A DNA stretch of 64,000 nucleotides from the NCBI GenBank assembly GCA_900544285.1, contig UQUT01000006.1:1-64000 (forward strand), read 5' to 3'. Below, one piece after another: positions 42,820-51,236 of this stretch (the first letter of the stretch is position 1; each line of letters opens with the position of its first letter). Below the pieces are notes generated by a model. That model was given only the letters and a program-made list of their open reading frames with translations. It did not search any database and was not told where the DNA came from. Source of the stretch: an uncultured Eubacterium sp. GTDB lineage: Bacteria; Bacillota; Clostridia; Oscillospirales; CAG-272. Made by a program: the position numbers and the translations under genes.

Positions 42820-42850
42820 TAAAAGGGGCGGTTTCCGCTCCTTTTTGATT
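42820..42850 (+). terminator. Terminator after the M28 gene
   Basis: AAAAGGGGCGG and CCGCTCCTTTTT, one mismatch, then T's. The same hairpin type follows the GGGtGRT gene. Confidence 0.7.
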
Positions 42851-42857
42851 TTGTACC

Positions 42858-42906
42858 ATACTCTTCTTCGAGAAGAAAAATGGGCAAAAGAAACTTCAGT
42901 TATTGG
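42858..42906. repeat. Dispersed hairpin repeat, copy D
   Basis: ACTCTTCTTCGAGAAGAAAAATGGG, then CAAAAGAAACTTCAGTTATTG. Weaker palindrome than copy C. Confidence 0.65.
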
Positions 42907-42929
42907 TTTGTGTGCGTTCTCTTTTAGCC

Positions 42930-43048
42930 TTTCTCTTTGAGGAAGGGGGACCGCAACGCGGTGGAAGGAGTTTATTAAAAACCTCCTTCAGTTACGACTT
43001 CGTCGTGCCGGCTTCCTCTTGGAGGAAGCCTTAACGGAGGAGCGCAAA
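42930..43048. repeat. Gut-Firmicutes-type intergenic repeat
   Basis: GAGGAAGGGGGACCGCAACG, GTGGAAGGAGTTT, then CCTCCTTCAGTTACGACTTC and CCTCTTGGAGGAAGCC. These blocks can fold into GGAAGGAG/CTCCTTC and CGACTTCGTCG hairpins. I know close relatives as dispersed elements in gut Clostridia. Together with copies C and D and two terminators it fills the 465-base gap before cotJA. Confidence 0.65.
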
Positions 43049-43060
43049 CCTTATAAAAAG

Positions 43061-43093
43061 AAAACAGAGCTGAAATATCGGCTCTGTTTTTTT
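43061..43093 (+). terminator. Terminator before the cotJ operon
   Basis: AAAACAGAGC and GCTCTGTTTTTTT around a 10-base loop. It would isolate cotJ from upstream transcription. Confidence 0.8.
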
Positions 43094-43211
43094 CGGCAAT
43101 GTTCCTCCTCGCCCCGCCGCACAATTCGTCCGTCGGCGGAATAAAATAATATCAGCGGAGAGATCCGCAAGAATACAGAAGGAGGACAAGGGTTTTTCCC
43201 TAATCATATAT

Positions 43212-43448
43212 ATGAACAGAGGATATACAACCGCAGGCGGTTGCCGAAGCTGCGGAGCTACGGACCGCTCCCGCGGATACGGTTGCGGCGAAAGCGGGCA
43301 GGGCGGCGGACCGTCGCTTGCTATGGCATATGTGCCGCTGCAAAGCTTCACAGACCTGTACTCTCCCGAAGAAGCACTCCGCAGAGGAACGCTTTTCAGA
43401 GAGCTATATATGCCGTACGGAGGAGGTTCAAGATGCAGGAGAACTTAA
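43212..43448 (+). CDS. cotJA: Spore coat protein CotJA
   Basis: A 78-residue protein. The Gly/Cys-rich N-terminus (GCRSCGATDRSRGYGCGES) leads to the CotJA core PSLAMAYVPLQSFTDLYSPE. CotJA is needed for CotJC assembly into the inner coat in Bacillus. No ribosome-binding site is visible close to the ATG. The same N-terminal layout occurs in the fusion gene at 37.3 kb, which supports this start. It overlaps cotJB. Confidence 0.9.
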   Translation: MNRGYTTAGGCRSCGATDRSRGYGCGESGQGGGPSLAMAYVPLQSFTDLYSPEEALRRGTLFRELYMPYGGGSRCRRT

Positions 43449-43708
43449 GAGGTTGCCGGGAGCAGGCTGCGCTCTTCGGCGAAATAACAACAGTCAGCTT
43501 CACTATTGACGAGCTGCGACTTTTCCTTGACACTCATCCGGAAAGCAGAGAAGCGCTTGCGCTTTTCAACAGCAACGTAAAGAGGAGAAACGAGCTTTTG
43601 CGCTCATATGAAGAAAAATACGGTCCGATCGAAGCATACAGCGAAAATTCGGACGGTTGGAGCTGGAACACCGCTCCGATGCCTTGGGAAACGGAGGGTA
43701 ACTACTGA
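43433..43708 (+). CDS. cotJB: Spore coat protein CotJB
   Basis: A 91-residue CotJB-family protein (TVSFTIDELRLFLDTHPESR; NSNVKRRNELLRSYEEKYGP; WNTAPMPWETEG at the end). CotJB acts with CotJA and CotJC in coat assembly. The start is the ATG at 43433 inside cotJA, preceded by GGAGGAGG. The stop overlaps the cotJC start by one base. Confidence 0.92.
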   Translation: MQENLRGCREQAALFGEITTVSFTIDELRLFLDTHPESREALALFNSNVKRRNELLRSYEEKYGPIEAYSENSDGWSWNTAPMPWETEGNY

Positions 43709-44322
43709 TGTGGGAATATGAAAAAAGGTTGCAATTTCCGGTAAGAATCAAAAATCCGGATGCGAGAGCAGCAAAGATAATAATCAGCCAGTACGGCGGT
43801 CCGGACGGCGAGCTCAGTGCTTCCCTGCGCTATCTTTCGCAGAGATTTTCAATGCCTTATGCAAGGGTCTCCGGACTTCTGACAGACATCGGAACGGAGG
43901 AGCTTGCGCATCTTGAAATGATCGGAGCGATCGTCAGCCAGCTGACGAGAAACCTGACCATAGACGAAATAAAAGCACAGGGCTTTGACGCATATTTTGT
44001 CGATCACACAACGGGCGTATACCCGCAGGCTGCGTCCGGAACGCCGTTTACGGCGGCTTATATAGCCTCCAAGGGCGATCCGATAACGGATCTGACAGAG
44101 GATATGGCTGCGGAACAAAAAGCAAGAACGACTTATGACAACATCCTCAAGCTCGTCGATGATCCGGATGTCATCGAGCCAATAAAGTTTTTGCGCCAGC
44201 GTGAGATCGTTCATTTTCAGCGCTTCGGCGAAGCGCTCGGCATAGTCCGCGACCATTTAAATGATAAAAACTATTATTTCTGCAATCCCGCATTCGATAA
44301 AAACTGCGGCAAAAACGGATGA
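43708..44322 (+). CDS. cotJC: Spore coat manganese-catalase-like protein CotJC
   Basis: A 204-residue ferritin-like protein of the manganese catalase family. The di-metal ligand helices are visible: SASLRYLSQRFSM, GTEELAHLEMIGAIVSQL, AEQKARTTYDNILKL and REIVHFQRFGEALG. The C-terminal Cys tail (YYFCNPAFDKNCG) is the CotJC signature. It probably protects the spore from peroxide. Last gene of cotJABC, followed by a terminator. Confidence 0.95.
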   Translation: MWEYEKRLQFPVRIKNPDARAAKIIISQYGGPDGELSASLRYLSQRFSMPYARVSGLLTDIGTEELAHLEMIGAIVSQLTRNLTIDEIKAQGFDAYFVDHTTGVYPQAASGTPFTAAYIASKGDPITDLTEDMAAEQKARTTYDNILKLVDDPDVIEPIKFLRQREIVHFQRFGEALGIVRDHLNDKNYYFCNPAFDKNCGKNG

Positions 44323-44361
44323 TACGTTTTTTCGGCCTTGCACGACCGTATCCCCAAAAGC

Positions 44362-44395
44362 AAAAATCTCTTCGGAAAACCGAAGAGATTTTTCT
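44362..44395. terminator. Bidirectional terminator between cotJC and the UDG gene
   Basis: AAAAATCTCTTCGG and CCGAAGAGATTTTT around AAAA, serving two converging transcripts. Confidence 0.9.
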
Positions 44396-44396
44396 T

Positions 44397-44960
44397 TTAT
44401 TCATTCAATAAATCGAGCTTTTCTTTGATCGCCAGCATATCGGCAAGCATTGCGTCCTTTTTGTGCGGATCGCGGAGAAGCGCCGAAGGATGATACACCG
44501 CGCATATTTCAAACTGTCCCCTTTGGAACCATATGCCGTGCTCCTGCGTAATTTTGAAATCGGGCTTTATCAGTCGCGCGGCGGCAATTCTGCCGAGGCA
44601 GACTATCATTTTCGGCTTGATTGCTCTCACCTGCCCGCGGAGATATTCAATGCAGACATCCTCCTCATCGGATTTCGGGTCTCTGTTCTTCGGAGGACGG
44701 CATTTGAGAATGTTCGCTATGTAAACTTCTTCCCTGCTTATGCCGACAGCCGTCAGATATTTATCAAACAGCTTTCCAGCCGCGCCGACAAAAGGAATTC
44801 CCGAAAGATCCTCTTTTTCGCCCGGCGCCTCGCCGACAAACATCAGCGTCGCATTCGGATTGCCGACTCCGAAGACGGTATTGGTGCGCGTTTTGCAAAG
44901 CTCGCACCCCGTGCATCTTTCACATTCTTTTTTTATTTCTTCAAGCGATTTGATTTCCAT
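44397..44960 (-). CDS. Family-4 uracil-DNA glycosylase with Fe-S cluster
   Basis: Removes uracil from DNA to begin base excision repair. The 187-residue protein has Cys motifs for a [4Fe-4S] cluster (CERCTGCELCK, then ANILKCRPPKN and a later Cys), the water-activating motif GEAPGEKEDLSGIPFVG, and the minor-groove motif YHPSALLRD. This is the type found in anaerobes and thermophiles. Single gene. Confidence 0.92.
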   Translation of the reverse strand: MEIKSLEEIKKECERCTGCELCKTRTNTVFGVGNPNATLMFVGEAPGEKEDLSGIPFVGAAGKLFDKYLTAVGISREEVYIANILKCRPPKNRDPKSDEEDVCIEYLRGQVRAIKPKMIVCLGRIAAARLIKPDFKITQEHGIWFQRGQFEICAVYHPSALLRDPHKKDAMLADMLAIKEKLDLLNE

Positions 44961-45010
44961 TCTCCATTCCTCCGACGTGTTTTCTTAATTATAACACATC
45001 AAAAAGAGTT

Positions 45011-45631
45011 TTAACAGAGGGAAGCCAATATTTCAACGGCATTTTTTTCGCAGATCGGCTTGCAATGCTCAAAAAGAAACGCGGCGGCGTTTTCACTCGG
45101 GCAACGTTTCCCGAATTCATCCATAAACACCCCTCCGTTTTTATAGGCACATTTGCCGACATACCGCGGAGCGACTTCATTTATCATCAGGTAATATCTG
45201 CGTTTTGTGTCGTCGCCGAAAAATGCAGAGCTCTCCCCCTCGTAACCCGAGGTTTTCAGACAGCGGCATGACGCAAGCATATTTTCAAGTGATGAAAAAG
45301 AATATACGGCGCAGCCGCGCACCGTCTGCGGCAATGCTATGTCCTTTGCGTTATAGCTCATATCTGTCTCCGACGGGGAAGGCTTTTCATCTATTTTCGT
45401 TATGTATATCTGGCAACCGCCGCTCTTTTCGGGATAAACACGGATACATATCCTGCCGCAGGCGGCGTCAAAGCCGGTGCGATGCTTTGCCTCGTCAAAC
45501 ATATCCCAAAGGGCGCGACGTGTTTCCGTGTTGTCATAATCTATCTTCTCGCAGGTCAGGTCATATTTTATCATATCGAAAGGCGTCAGACAGATTTTCA
45601 GTTTTTCCTTGTCAATCAAAGTCATCTCCAA
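45011..45631 (-). CDS. mecA: Adaptor protein MecA
   Basis: A 206-residue ClpC/ClpP adaptor. The N-terminal part (KLKICLTPFDMIKYDLTCEK) is the substrate-binding domain and the C-terminal part (YSFSSLENMLASCRCLK) docks on ClpC. Targets in Bacillus are competence and sporulation regulators. The start is unclear: a TTG at 45631 with GGGGTGA 9 bases upstream, or an ATG two codons later with GGAG directly next to it. I keep the TTG. Confidence 0.82.
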   Translation of the reverse strand: MEMTLIDKEKLKICLTPFDMIKYDLTCEKIDYDNTETRRALWDMFDEAKHRTGFDAACGRICIRVYPEKSGGCQIYITKIDEKPSPSETDMSYNAKDIALPQTVRGCAVYSFSSLENMLASCRCLKTSGYEGESSAFFGDDTKRRYYLMINEVAPRYVGKCAYKNGGVFMDEFGKRCPSENAAAFLFEHCKPICEKNAVEILASLC

Positions 45632-45896
45632 ACGGCATCACCCCAAAAAAGTTTTTAACACCTGATATTATAACAGTCGACAGGCAAAAAAGATAGTGCA
45701 AAAAATATGGTATTTTGCCGTCCCCGTCGGAGCCTCCCTCCGTTTCATCGGCATATGTACCACCGCATGACGTCTCTTTGCATAAATATTTCCGTCGTCA
45801 CTTGAAAAATTCATAAAAAGATGATATTATATATTATGTGTATTTATATCTTTATGTGATATGGAAAAATCAATCCAAAGAAGGTGGAATTTATAT

Positions 45897-46904
45897 ATGG
45901 AATTTGCAAATGACAAAAAAATCGTTTTTTCGGGCGTACAGCCTTCGGGCAACCTCACAATCGGAAATTACCTCGGCGCGATAAAAAACTGGCGCGCCCT
46001 TGAAGATGAGTATAACTGCATTTATTGCGTTGTCGATATGCATGCGATAACCGTCCGTCAGGATCCCGCAGAGCTTCGCAGAAGAACAATGGAAACGCTT
46101 GCAATCTATCTTGCAAGCGGACTAGACCCCGAAAAGGTTCTCTTTTTCGTTCAGAGCCATGTCCCCGCTCACGCACAGCTCGCATGGGTGCTCGACTGTT
46201 ATACAATGTTCGGCGAGCTTTCCAGAATGACGCAATTCAAGGATAAAAGCGCAAAAAATGCGCAGAATATCAACGCCGGACTCTTCACATATCCTTCCCT
46301 CATGGCGGCGGACATCCTGCTCTATAAAGCTTCGCTCGTGCCTGTCGGCATTGACCAGAAGCAGCATGTCGAAATAACAAGAGACATCGCGGAGCGATTC
46401 AACCAGATATACGGGGAGACCTTTGTCATTCCCGAAACGTACACGCCGCAAACGGGCAAAAAAATCTATTCCCTTGCCGACCCGACAAAGAAGATGAGCA
46501 AATCCGACGAAAACGAAAACGCCGTCATCACCCTGCTCGATGACAGAGACGCCATAATCCGTAAGTTCAAAAGAGCCGTTACGGACAGCGAAACCTCCGT
46601 TCGCTATGCGGAAGGAAAAGACGGCATAAACAATCTTATGACGATATACTCATGCTTCACAGGCAAAACAATGGAAGAAATCGAAAGAGAATTTGAAGGC
46701 AAAGGCTACGGCGATTTCAAGCTCGCCGTCGGCGAAGCCTGTGCGGACGGGCTCGCTCCCTTCCAGAGCGAATACAAGCGCCTCATGGCAGACAAGGCAT
46801 ATCTTGAAGGTATCATGAAGCAGGGCTCCGCATATGCGGGCTATCTCGCCTCGAAGACCCTCTCGAAGGTATACAGAAAGATAGGATTTTTGCAGATAAA
46901 ATAA
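45897..46904 (+). CDS. trpS: Tryptophan-tRNA ligase
   Basis: Charges tRNA-Trp. The 335-residue protein has the HIGH-like PSGNLTIGNYLGA, the AMP-binding GIDQKQHVEITRDIAERFN and the KMSKS loop KKMSKSDENENA. The frame is open 12 codons upstream, but the ATG at 45897 with AAGGTGG before it fits homologues. The ~260-base leader has no T-box features I can see. The transferase gene follows 21 bases downstream. Confidence 0.96.
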   Translation: MEFANDKKIVFSGVQPSGNLTIGNYLGAIKNWRALEDEYNCIYCVVDMHAITVRQDPAELRRRTMETLAIYLASGLDPEKVLFFVQSHVPAHAQLAWVLDCYTMFGELSRMTQFKDKSAKNAQNINAGLFTYPSLMAADILLYKASLVPVGIDQKQHVEITRDIAERFNQIYGETFVIPETYTPQTGKKIYSLADPTKKMSKSDENENAVITLLDDRDAIIRKFKRAVTDSETSVRYAEGKDGINNLMTIYSCFTGKTMEEIEREFEGKGYGDFKLAVGEACADGLAPFQSEYKRLMADKAYLEGIMKQGSAYAGYLASKTLSKVYRKIGFLQIK

Positions 46905-46925
46905 AACCGAAAGGAATAAAAAATT

Positions 46926-48152
46926 ATGCCGTACGAGCCGATTTTCACAAAAGAAAACCTCGCATACCTTGCGATACTCGCGGTATCGCTCCTCATAACT
47001 TTTTTATTTGCTCCTTTGACAAAACTCATCGCGCAGAAAACAGGCGCAGTTGACGTCCCCGATAAAGAAAGAAAGTTTCATCGCGCACCGACTCCCCGCC
47101 TCGGCGGAATAGCAATGGCGATAGGCTTTGCAGCGGCGGCAATATGCGCCTCCGTACTTCTATTTGAAGAAATACCGAAGATTGTGACGGTCACAACCGT
47201 CGGCGGTGCGCTCATATGCACAGTCGGCGTGCTTGACGACATCTTCAACCTGCCGGCATGGCTCAAGCTCCTCGCGCAGACGGCAATCGCAACAATGACA
47301 GCCTTCTGGGGCGGCGCGATAGAATACACAACAATTTTCGGAACATACCACCTCGGCGCCTTTGCCGTCCCGCTGACAGTCCTTTGGATGGTTCTCGTCA
47401 TAAATTCGATGAACCTCCTCGACGGGCTTGACGGGCTCGCCTGCGGTGTGTCATTCCTCAGTGCAGTCGTACTTCTGATACTTTCCATACTTATGGGAGA
47501 ACCGGTCTGCGCCGTCATCGCCGCGGCAATCTGCGGCACGACCCTCGGCTTTATCCCGTATAACGCAAACCCCGCGGCAATATTCATGGGTGACTGTGGC
47601 TCAATGCTCCTCGGATATGTTTTCGCGTGCCTTTCCGTTTTCGGATTTTTCAAGGGCGCGACGCTCATGTCCGCCGTGGCTCCCGCGCTTGTCTTTGCCC
47701 TGCCCCTCATAGACTCGACCGTCGTGTTCTTCACAAGGGTATCGCAGAGCAAAAACCCCTTCAAGGCGGACAGATGTCATCTGCACTATAAGCTCCTCGA
47801 CGTTGGCTTTTCGCAGGCGCAGTCGGTCACGATAATATATATATCTTCGGCTCTGTGCTGTGCGGCGGCGATAATTTCGCTTTATTATAAGCTCGCAGCA
47901 TTTCTCATCGTTGCAATCGTGTGTGTGTTCCTGCTGTTCTTAAAGCACATGGACAAGCTCGTCCCCGGGATAAGAAAAATGAAAAAGGAAGCGGCTATGG
48001 CGGGCGAAGCGCCCGCAGTCGACGTCTCTCCGGATGAAGCCAGACAGCGCCGCGACGAAAACATAACCACCGAAAAGGTCACAATATCCGATACGGATGA
48101 GCCCGCGTCGGATGAGCATAAAGAAGGCTCGGAAGGGACAGACGGACAGTGA
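46926..48152 (+). CDS. MraY/TagO-type undecaprenyl-phosphate sugar-1-P transferase
   Basis: A 408-residue polytopic enzyme that loads a UDP-sugar phosphate onto undecaprenyl phosphate, probably for teichoic acid or another surface glycan. About 10-11 helices are visible. Catalytic stretches are NSMNLLDGLDGLACGVSFL, GCLDD-like VGVLDDIFNLP, NPAAIFMGDCGSMLLGY and the His-containing ADRCHLHYKLLD. The last ~50 residues are charged and cytosolic. It overlaps the next gene by 4 bases. Confidence 0.9.
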   Translation: MPYEPIFTKENLAYLAILAVSLLITFLFAPLTKLIAQKTGAVDVPDKERKFHRAPTPRLGGIAMAIGFAAAAICASVLLFEEIPKIVTVTTVGGALICTVGVLDDIFNLPAWLKLLAQTAIATMTAFWGGAIEYTTIFGTYHLGAFAVPLTVLWMVLVINSMNLLDGLDGLACGVSFLSAVVLLILSILMGEPVCAVIAAAICGTTLGFIPYNANPAAIFMGDCGSMLLGYVFACLSVFGFFKGATLMSAVAPALVFALPLIDSTVVFFTRVSQSKNPFKADRCHLHYKLLDVGFSQAQSVTIIYISSALCCAAAIISLYYKLAAFLIVAIVCVFLLFLKHMDKLVPGIRKMKKEAAMAGEAPAVDVSPDEARQRRDENITTEKVTISDTDEPASDEHKEGSEGTDGQ

Positions 48153-48919
48153 AAAACAGACCGAAGGACGAAGGAAAAAGCGAAGTTTTATCGCTCGTTT
48201 CAATACTGTCGATAATCGTTGCGCTCGCGGCTGTGTGCCTTCTGTGCCTCTTTATTCTGAACAGAATGGGCGTATACGATGTGCCGTGGTTCCTTTCAAA
48301 GAGCAAAAATCATGACATTTCGCTCACCCCATCGGATGATATTTCAAACAATCTTTTCGAGAAAAACAGCTCAAAGATAAGCTATATATCGTCGCAGGCA
48401 AGCGAGCAGACGCTGAAAAACCTCGTCATTTCCATACCGGAAAGAAATATCTATTCCATCCGCGCAAGCATTTTGTATATGACAACGGACGAAGAAATCT
48501 CCCTCACCCTTGCTTCGGCAAGAAGCGGCGACGTTTATAAAATGGAAATTACGGACGGGTCGGGCACCGTCAGGCTTGCCGTCAGCTGTGACGGAAAAAC
48601 GCAGACCGTCACCGAGGACGGAGAAACGTTTTCTTCCCCCTGTGGCGGCGACGGTTGCTTCTATATTTATTCCCTGATGCCGGATTTTCAGAATCTTCTC
48701 GGCGACAATTGCGGAATAATGTACACAGGCGAGGACGGCGATACTTACGAAATCATTTTCGACTCCGGCTCCGAGGGCATTATAACGGACGTCAGAATAT
48801 CAATGACATCCGGAGCGATTATTTCCGTCAAATCTTATAAAAACGGGCGCCCGATATATTCTTTTGAAACGCTCGGATATTCCGAAAGCTATGATGAAAG
48901 CGTTTTTCGTACCGACTGA
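48149..48919 (+). CDS. Membrane-anchored protein of unknown function
   Basis: A 256-residue protein with a short cytosolic N-terminus, one membrane helix (residues 15-40) and an extracytoplasmic domain with MerR/LolA-like beta strands (VYKMEITDGSGTVRLAVSCDG; DTYEIIFDSGSEGIITDVRI). It overlaps the glycan transferase gene by 4 bases, which suggests an envelope role. No family recognised. Confidence 0.75.
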   Translation: MKNRPKDEGKSEVLSLVSILSIIVALAAVCLLCLFILNRMGVYDVPWFLSKSKNHDISLTPSDDISNNLFEKNSSKISYISSQASEQTLKNLVISIPERNIYSIRASILYMTTDEEISLTLASARSGDVYKMEITDGSGTVRLAVSCDGKTQTVTEDGETFSSPCGGDGCFYIYSLMPDFQNLLGDNCGIMYTGEDGDTYEIIFDSGSEGIITDVRISMTSGAIISVKSYKNGRPIYSFETLGYSESYDESVFRTD

Positions 48920-48921
48920 CA

Positions 48922-49281
48922 TCACAGCATTACAAGCGCAAGCAAAACAATGAGCAGGAGCGTGCTGTCGCTGTCCTGCAAAGTCATATAAAAGACGATA
49001 CCGTAAATAAGAAGGTCGTCGGCGGATATTTTGGAAAGCAGATTTCCGAGATATCCGCTCTTTTTTTCGCATAGCGGCGTCTTTTCCGCGCACGGACACC
49101 CCTCCCCGCTTTCCCCGCAGGGCTTCGGCGGAGGCGGCGGAGCCGGCTTTGGCGGTGGCGGCGACGGACGGAACATCTGCGTCGTGCCCTGTTGCTCCTC
49201 TGCGGGATGATATTTTATCGCGCTCCCTCCGTAATCGGTCGGGACGCGCACTCCTCCCGAAAAAACTCTGTTATACATCAA
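48922..49281 (-). CDS. Pro/Cys-rich small membrane protein
   Basis: A 119-residue protein: a soluble N-terminus, a Pro/Cys-rich middle (PSPPPPKPAPPPPPKPCGES, then CPCAEKTPLC) and a C-terminal membrane part (SADDLLIYGIVFYMTLQDSD, then LLLIVLLALVML). The C-terminal pattern is common in unnamed clostridial proteins. It is the last of three small minus-strand genes. Function unknown. Confidence 0.65.
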   Translation of the reverse strand: MMYNRVFSGGVRVPTDYGGSAIKYHPAEEQQGTTQMFRPSPPPPKPAPPPPPKPCGESGEGCPCAEKTPLCEKKSGYLGNLLSKISADDLLIYGIVFYMTLQDSDSTLLLIVLLALVML

Positions 49282-49408
49282 ATATCCTCCCTAAAAATAA
49301 ATTTGCAGGCTCTCCGGCTTTCATCCGCCCGCCAAATAAACGTCCCTCGCAGAAACATAAAAACCGTTTTCAGCGCCTGCGGCATGGCTCCGGGATCAGA
49401 CAGACACG

Positions 49409-49789
49409 TCAAAGCAGCTTGCCGAACGTCCCGAACAGCTCCGCGAGCTTCATTGCGGAAAGAATTCTGTCAATTTTCTCGCAGCGGCTTTCGTCCATAT
49501 AGGGCTTGAGCGCAATGAGAAGCGCCCTCCCGTTTTTAACCGTCTGCGAGCAGGACGGTTGTCTGCACGGGCACGGCGGCGTGGGCGGGGGCACATCGCA
49601 TGGCTTTTTCCCTTCGCAACAGTCACCGCAAGGCGGCATGACGGCGCACCCTCCGTCACAGGACTTTTCCTCCGGTCGCGGCGGCTTCTCCTCCCCATGC
49701 CCCTTTCCCGATATTATCGCATTGATCTTCTCCCCTATCGAAGGATCGGACATAACGGCTCCGAGCTTTTCAAAAACAGCGGGATCCAT
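49409..49789 (-). CDS. Cys/Pro-rich small protein, unknown function
   Basis: A 126-residue protein with a helical head (DPAVFEKLGAVMSDPSIGEK), a middle full of Cys and Pro (GGCAVMPPCGDCCEGKKPCD) and a helical tail (LIALKPYMDESRCEKIDRIL). The tail pattern is shared by many unnamed clostridial proteins. The ATG of MDPAVF follows GGCGGGGG. It sits between the 119- and 68-residue genes. Confidence 0.65.
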   Translation of the reverse strand: MDPAVFEKLGAVMSDPSIGEKINAIISGKGHGEEKPPRPEEKSCDGGCAVMPPCGDCCEGKKPCDVPPPTPPCPCRQPSCSQTVKNGRALLIALKPYMDESRCEKIDRILSAMKLAELFGTFGKLL

Positions 49790-49805
49790 GTCGTTTCCCC
49801 CGCCG

Positions 49806-50012
49806 TCACTTTCCGAGCCCGCCGAGAAACTTCCGCAGGTCATCATCGGATACCATTGTAAGCAAAGCGCGTGCCTTTGCCATGTCGCGTGTCATGCTCT
49901 GCGCGTCCTCGCGGCTTATTCCGATAACCTCTGCAATTTCAAGGAGCTTTTCCCGAAGGGTCTCGTCGTCATATGAAAGCAGCTCCGAAAGGCTCTTTTT
50001 ATTTATTTCCAT
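49806..50012 (-). CDS. Small helical protein, unknown function
   Basis: A 68-residue all-helical protein (LSYDDETLREKLLEIAEVIG; MAKARALLTMVSDDDLRKFL) with GGAGG before the ATG. First of three small co-directional genes, divergent from acpP. No family recognised. Confidence 0.7.
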   Translation of the reverse strand: MEINKKSLSELLSYDDETLREKLLEIAEVIGISREDAQSMTRDMAKARALLTMVSDDDLRKFLGGLGK

Positions 50013-50097
50013 AAGAATACCTCCGTATATAAATGGTGTTTACAAATATAATATGTAGAAAATTACCTCTTGTGAGAGGGCTTTTATCAAAAAAGTT

Positions 50098-50109
50098 GTA
50101 CGGTCGTAC
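50098..50109. promoter_or_regulatory. Palindrome upstream of the acpP promoter
   Basis: GTACG-GT-CGTAC lies about 30 bases upstream of the acpP -35, between A- and T-runs. It might be an operator or a short terminator. It does not match the FapR box as I know it. Confidence 0.4.
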
Positions 50110-50139
50110 TGTTTTTTTGCACTTTTTTCAAAATAACAC

Positions 50140-50168
50140 TTGAAATATCCTTCAGTTTATTTTATAAT
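50140..50168 (+). promoter_or_regulatory. acpP promoter
   Basis: TTGAAA and TATAAT, 17 bases apart, about 40 bases before the acpP ATG. Confidence 0.8.
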
Positions 50169-50206
50169 CAATAAAGAATTCAAAATCTTGAAGGAGAAAT
50201 ATTCAA

Positions 50207-50431
50207 ATGCTCGAACTCGTAAAGGAAATACTTTCAAAACAGCTCCGCATAAATGCAGACGAAATCACAGCAGAAACAAGCATAAGAGAGGATCTCGGAG
50301 TTGACTCTCTCGACGTTGTCGAAATGCTCATGTCCATAGAAGAAGAAACTGGTGTTGTCGTTCCCGATGACGCAATCATGAATCTCAAAACGGTCGGCGA
50401 CGTTGCAAAGTATATAGAAGACAACAAATAA
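50207..50431 (+). CDS. acpP: Acyl carrier protein
   Basis: A 74-residue carrier with the phosphopantetheine serine in DLGVDSLDVVEMLMSIEEE. It carries growing acyl chains in fatty acid synthesis. GGAGAA precedes the ATG. It stands alone, apart from other fab genes, with its own promoter. Confidence 0.95.
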   Translation: MLELVKEILSKQLRINADEITAETSIREDLGVDSLDVVEMLMSIEEETGVVVPDDAIMNLKTVGDVAKYIEDNK

Positions 50432-50539
50432 GTCGTTTTAACCCGTCGCTCTATACATATTTCACAAAATTGAATTTTTTTCGGATTTCCCCTTTACAAA
50501 CGCGGGGGAATATGATAAAATCAGTCAAACCGAATAAAA

Positions 50540-50640
50540 CAAGCCTTTAAGGGCGGTACAGAGATACCGACAAGGTCAGAGATAAAAGCTTTTGGAATTT
50601 TTATGCCTTGTCGTATTATGCGACAAGGCATTTTTTATGA
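50540..50640 (+). promoter_or_regulatory. PyrR-type attenuator leader
   Basis: A hairpin CGGTA-CAGAGA-TACCG (50554-50569) presents a CAGAGA loop like the PyrR-binding element. A terminator GCCTTGTCG / CGACAAGGC (50605-50629) with TTTTTT follows. CGACAAGG at 50568-50575 can pair instead with CCTTGTCG of the terminator, giving the antiterminator. UMP-PyrR binding would thus favour termination before pyrR-uraA. Confidence 0.75.
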
Positions 50641-50658
50641 TTTTTTCGGAGGTCTATT

Positions 50659-51189
50659 ATGGAAAAGATTTTGGCGGACTCACAGGCTGTCGAACGCATG
50701 CTTGCAAGACTGGCACACGAAGTAATAGAGAAAAACCCGTGCCTTTCGGACATCGCGCTCATCGGAATACTTCGCAGGGGCGCAAGCCTTGCGGATATGC
50801 TGGCGGCTAAAATATCGGATTTTTCAGGCGAAAAGATACAGACAGGATACCTCGACATCACTCTTTACAGAGACGATTTGAGCAAGTTTTCCGAGTCTCC
50901 TTCCGTCAACGGAAGCGACATATGCTTTGATATAACGGGAAAAACGCTCATCCTCGTCGATGATGTCATCTTCACGGGACGCACGGTCAGAGCCGCGATA
51001 GAAGCGCTTTTCGACCTCGGCAGACCGAAAAGAATACAGCTCGCCGCCCTCGTCGACAGAGGTCACAGAGAGCTGCCTATAAAGCCGGATTACGTCGGCA
51101 AAAACATTCCCACCTCGCTCAATGAGGTCGTTATGGTCAAGGTTCCGAAATACGACGGAGAGCTATCCGTGGGATTAAAAAGTATTTGA
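50659..51189 (+). CDS. pyrR: Bifunctional pyr operon regulator / uracil phosphoribosyltransferase
   Basis: A 176-residue PyrR. The PRPP loop ILVDDVIFTGRTVRAAIEAL lies near residue 96, and the N-terminal IALIGILRRGASLADMLAAK and KPDYVGKNIPTS are typical. It binds the leader RNA in the presence of UMP. GGAGG precedes the ATG just after the leader terminator. The uracil permease gene follows 47 bases downstream. Confidence 0.95.
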   Translation: MEKILADSQAVERMLARLAHEVIEKNPCLSDIALIGILRRGASLADMLAAKISDFSGEKIQTGYLDITLYRDDLSKFSESPSVNGSDICFDITGKTLILVDDVIFTGRTVRAAIEALFDLGRPKRIQLAALVDRGHRELPIKPDYVGKNIPTSLNEVVMVKVPKYDGELSVGLKSI

Positions 51190-51236
51190 TTCCGTAAGGA
51201 ATGAAATAAAAAATTTTTTCAGAGGGGAAAAACTTT

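Noticed and set aside
45632..45896. T-box leader before trpS
   Set aside because: No AGGGTGGNACCGCG-type motif or terminator hairpin is visible in the leader.
50098..50109. FapR operator before acpP
   Set aside because: The palindrome GTACG-GT-CGTAC differs from the TTAGTACC...GGTACTAA type as I know it. I list it only as an unassigned palindrome.
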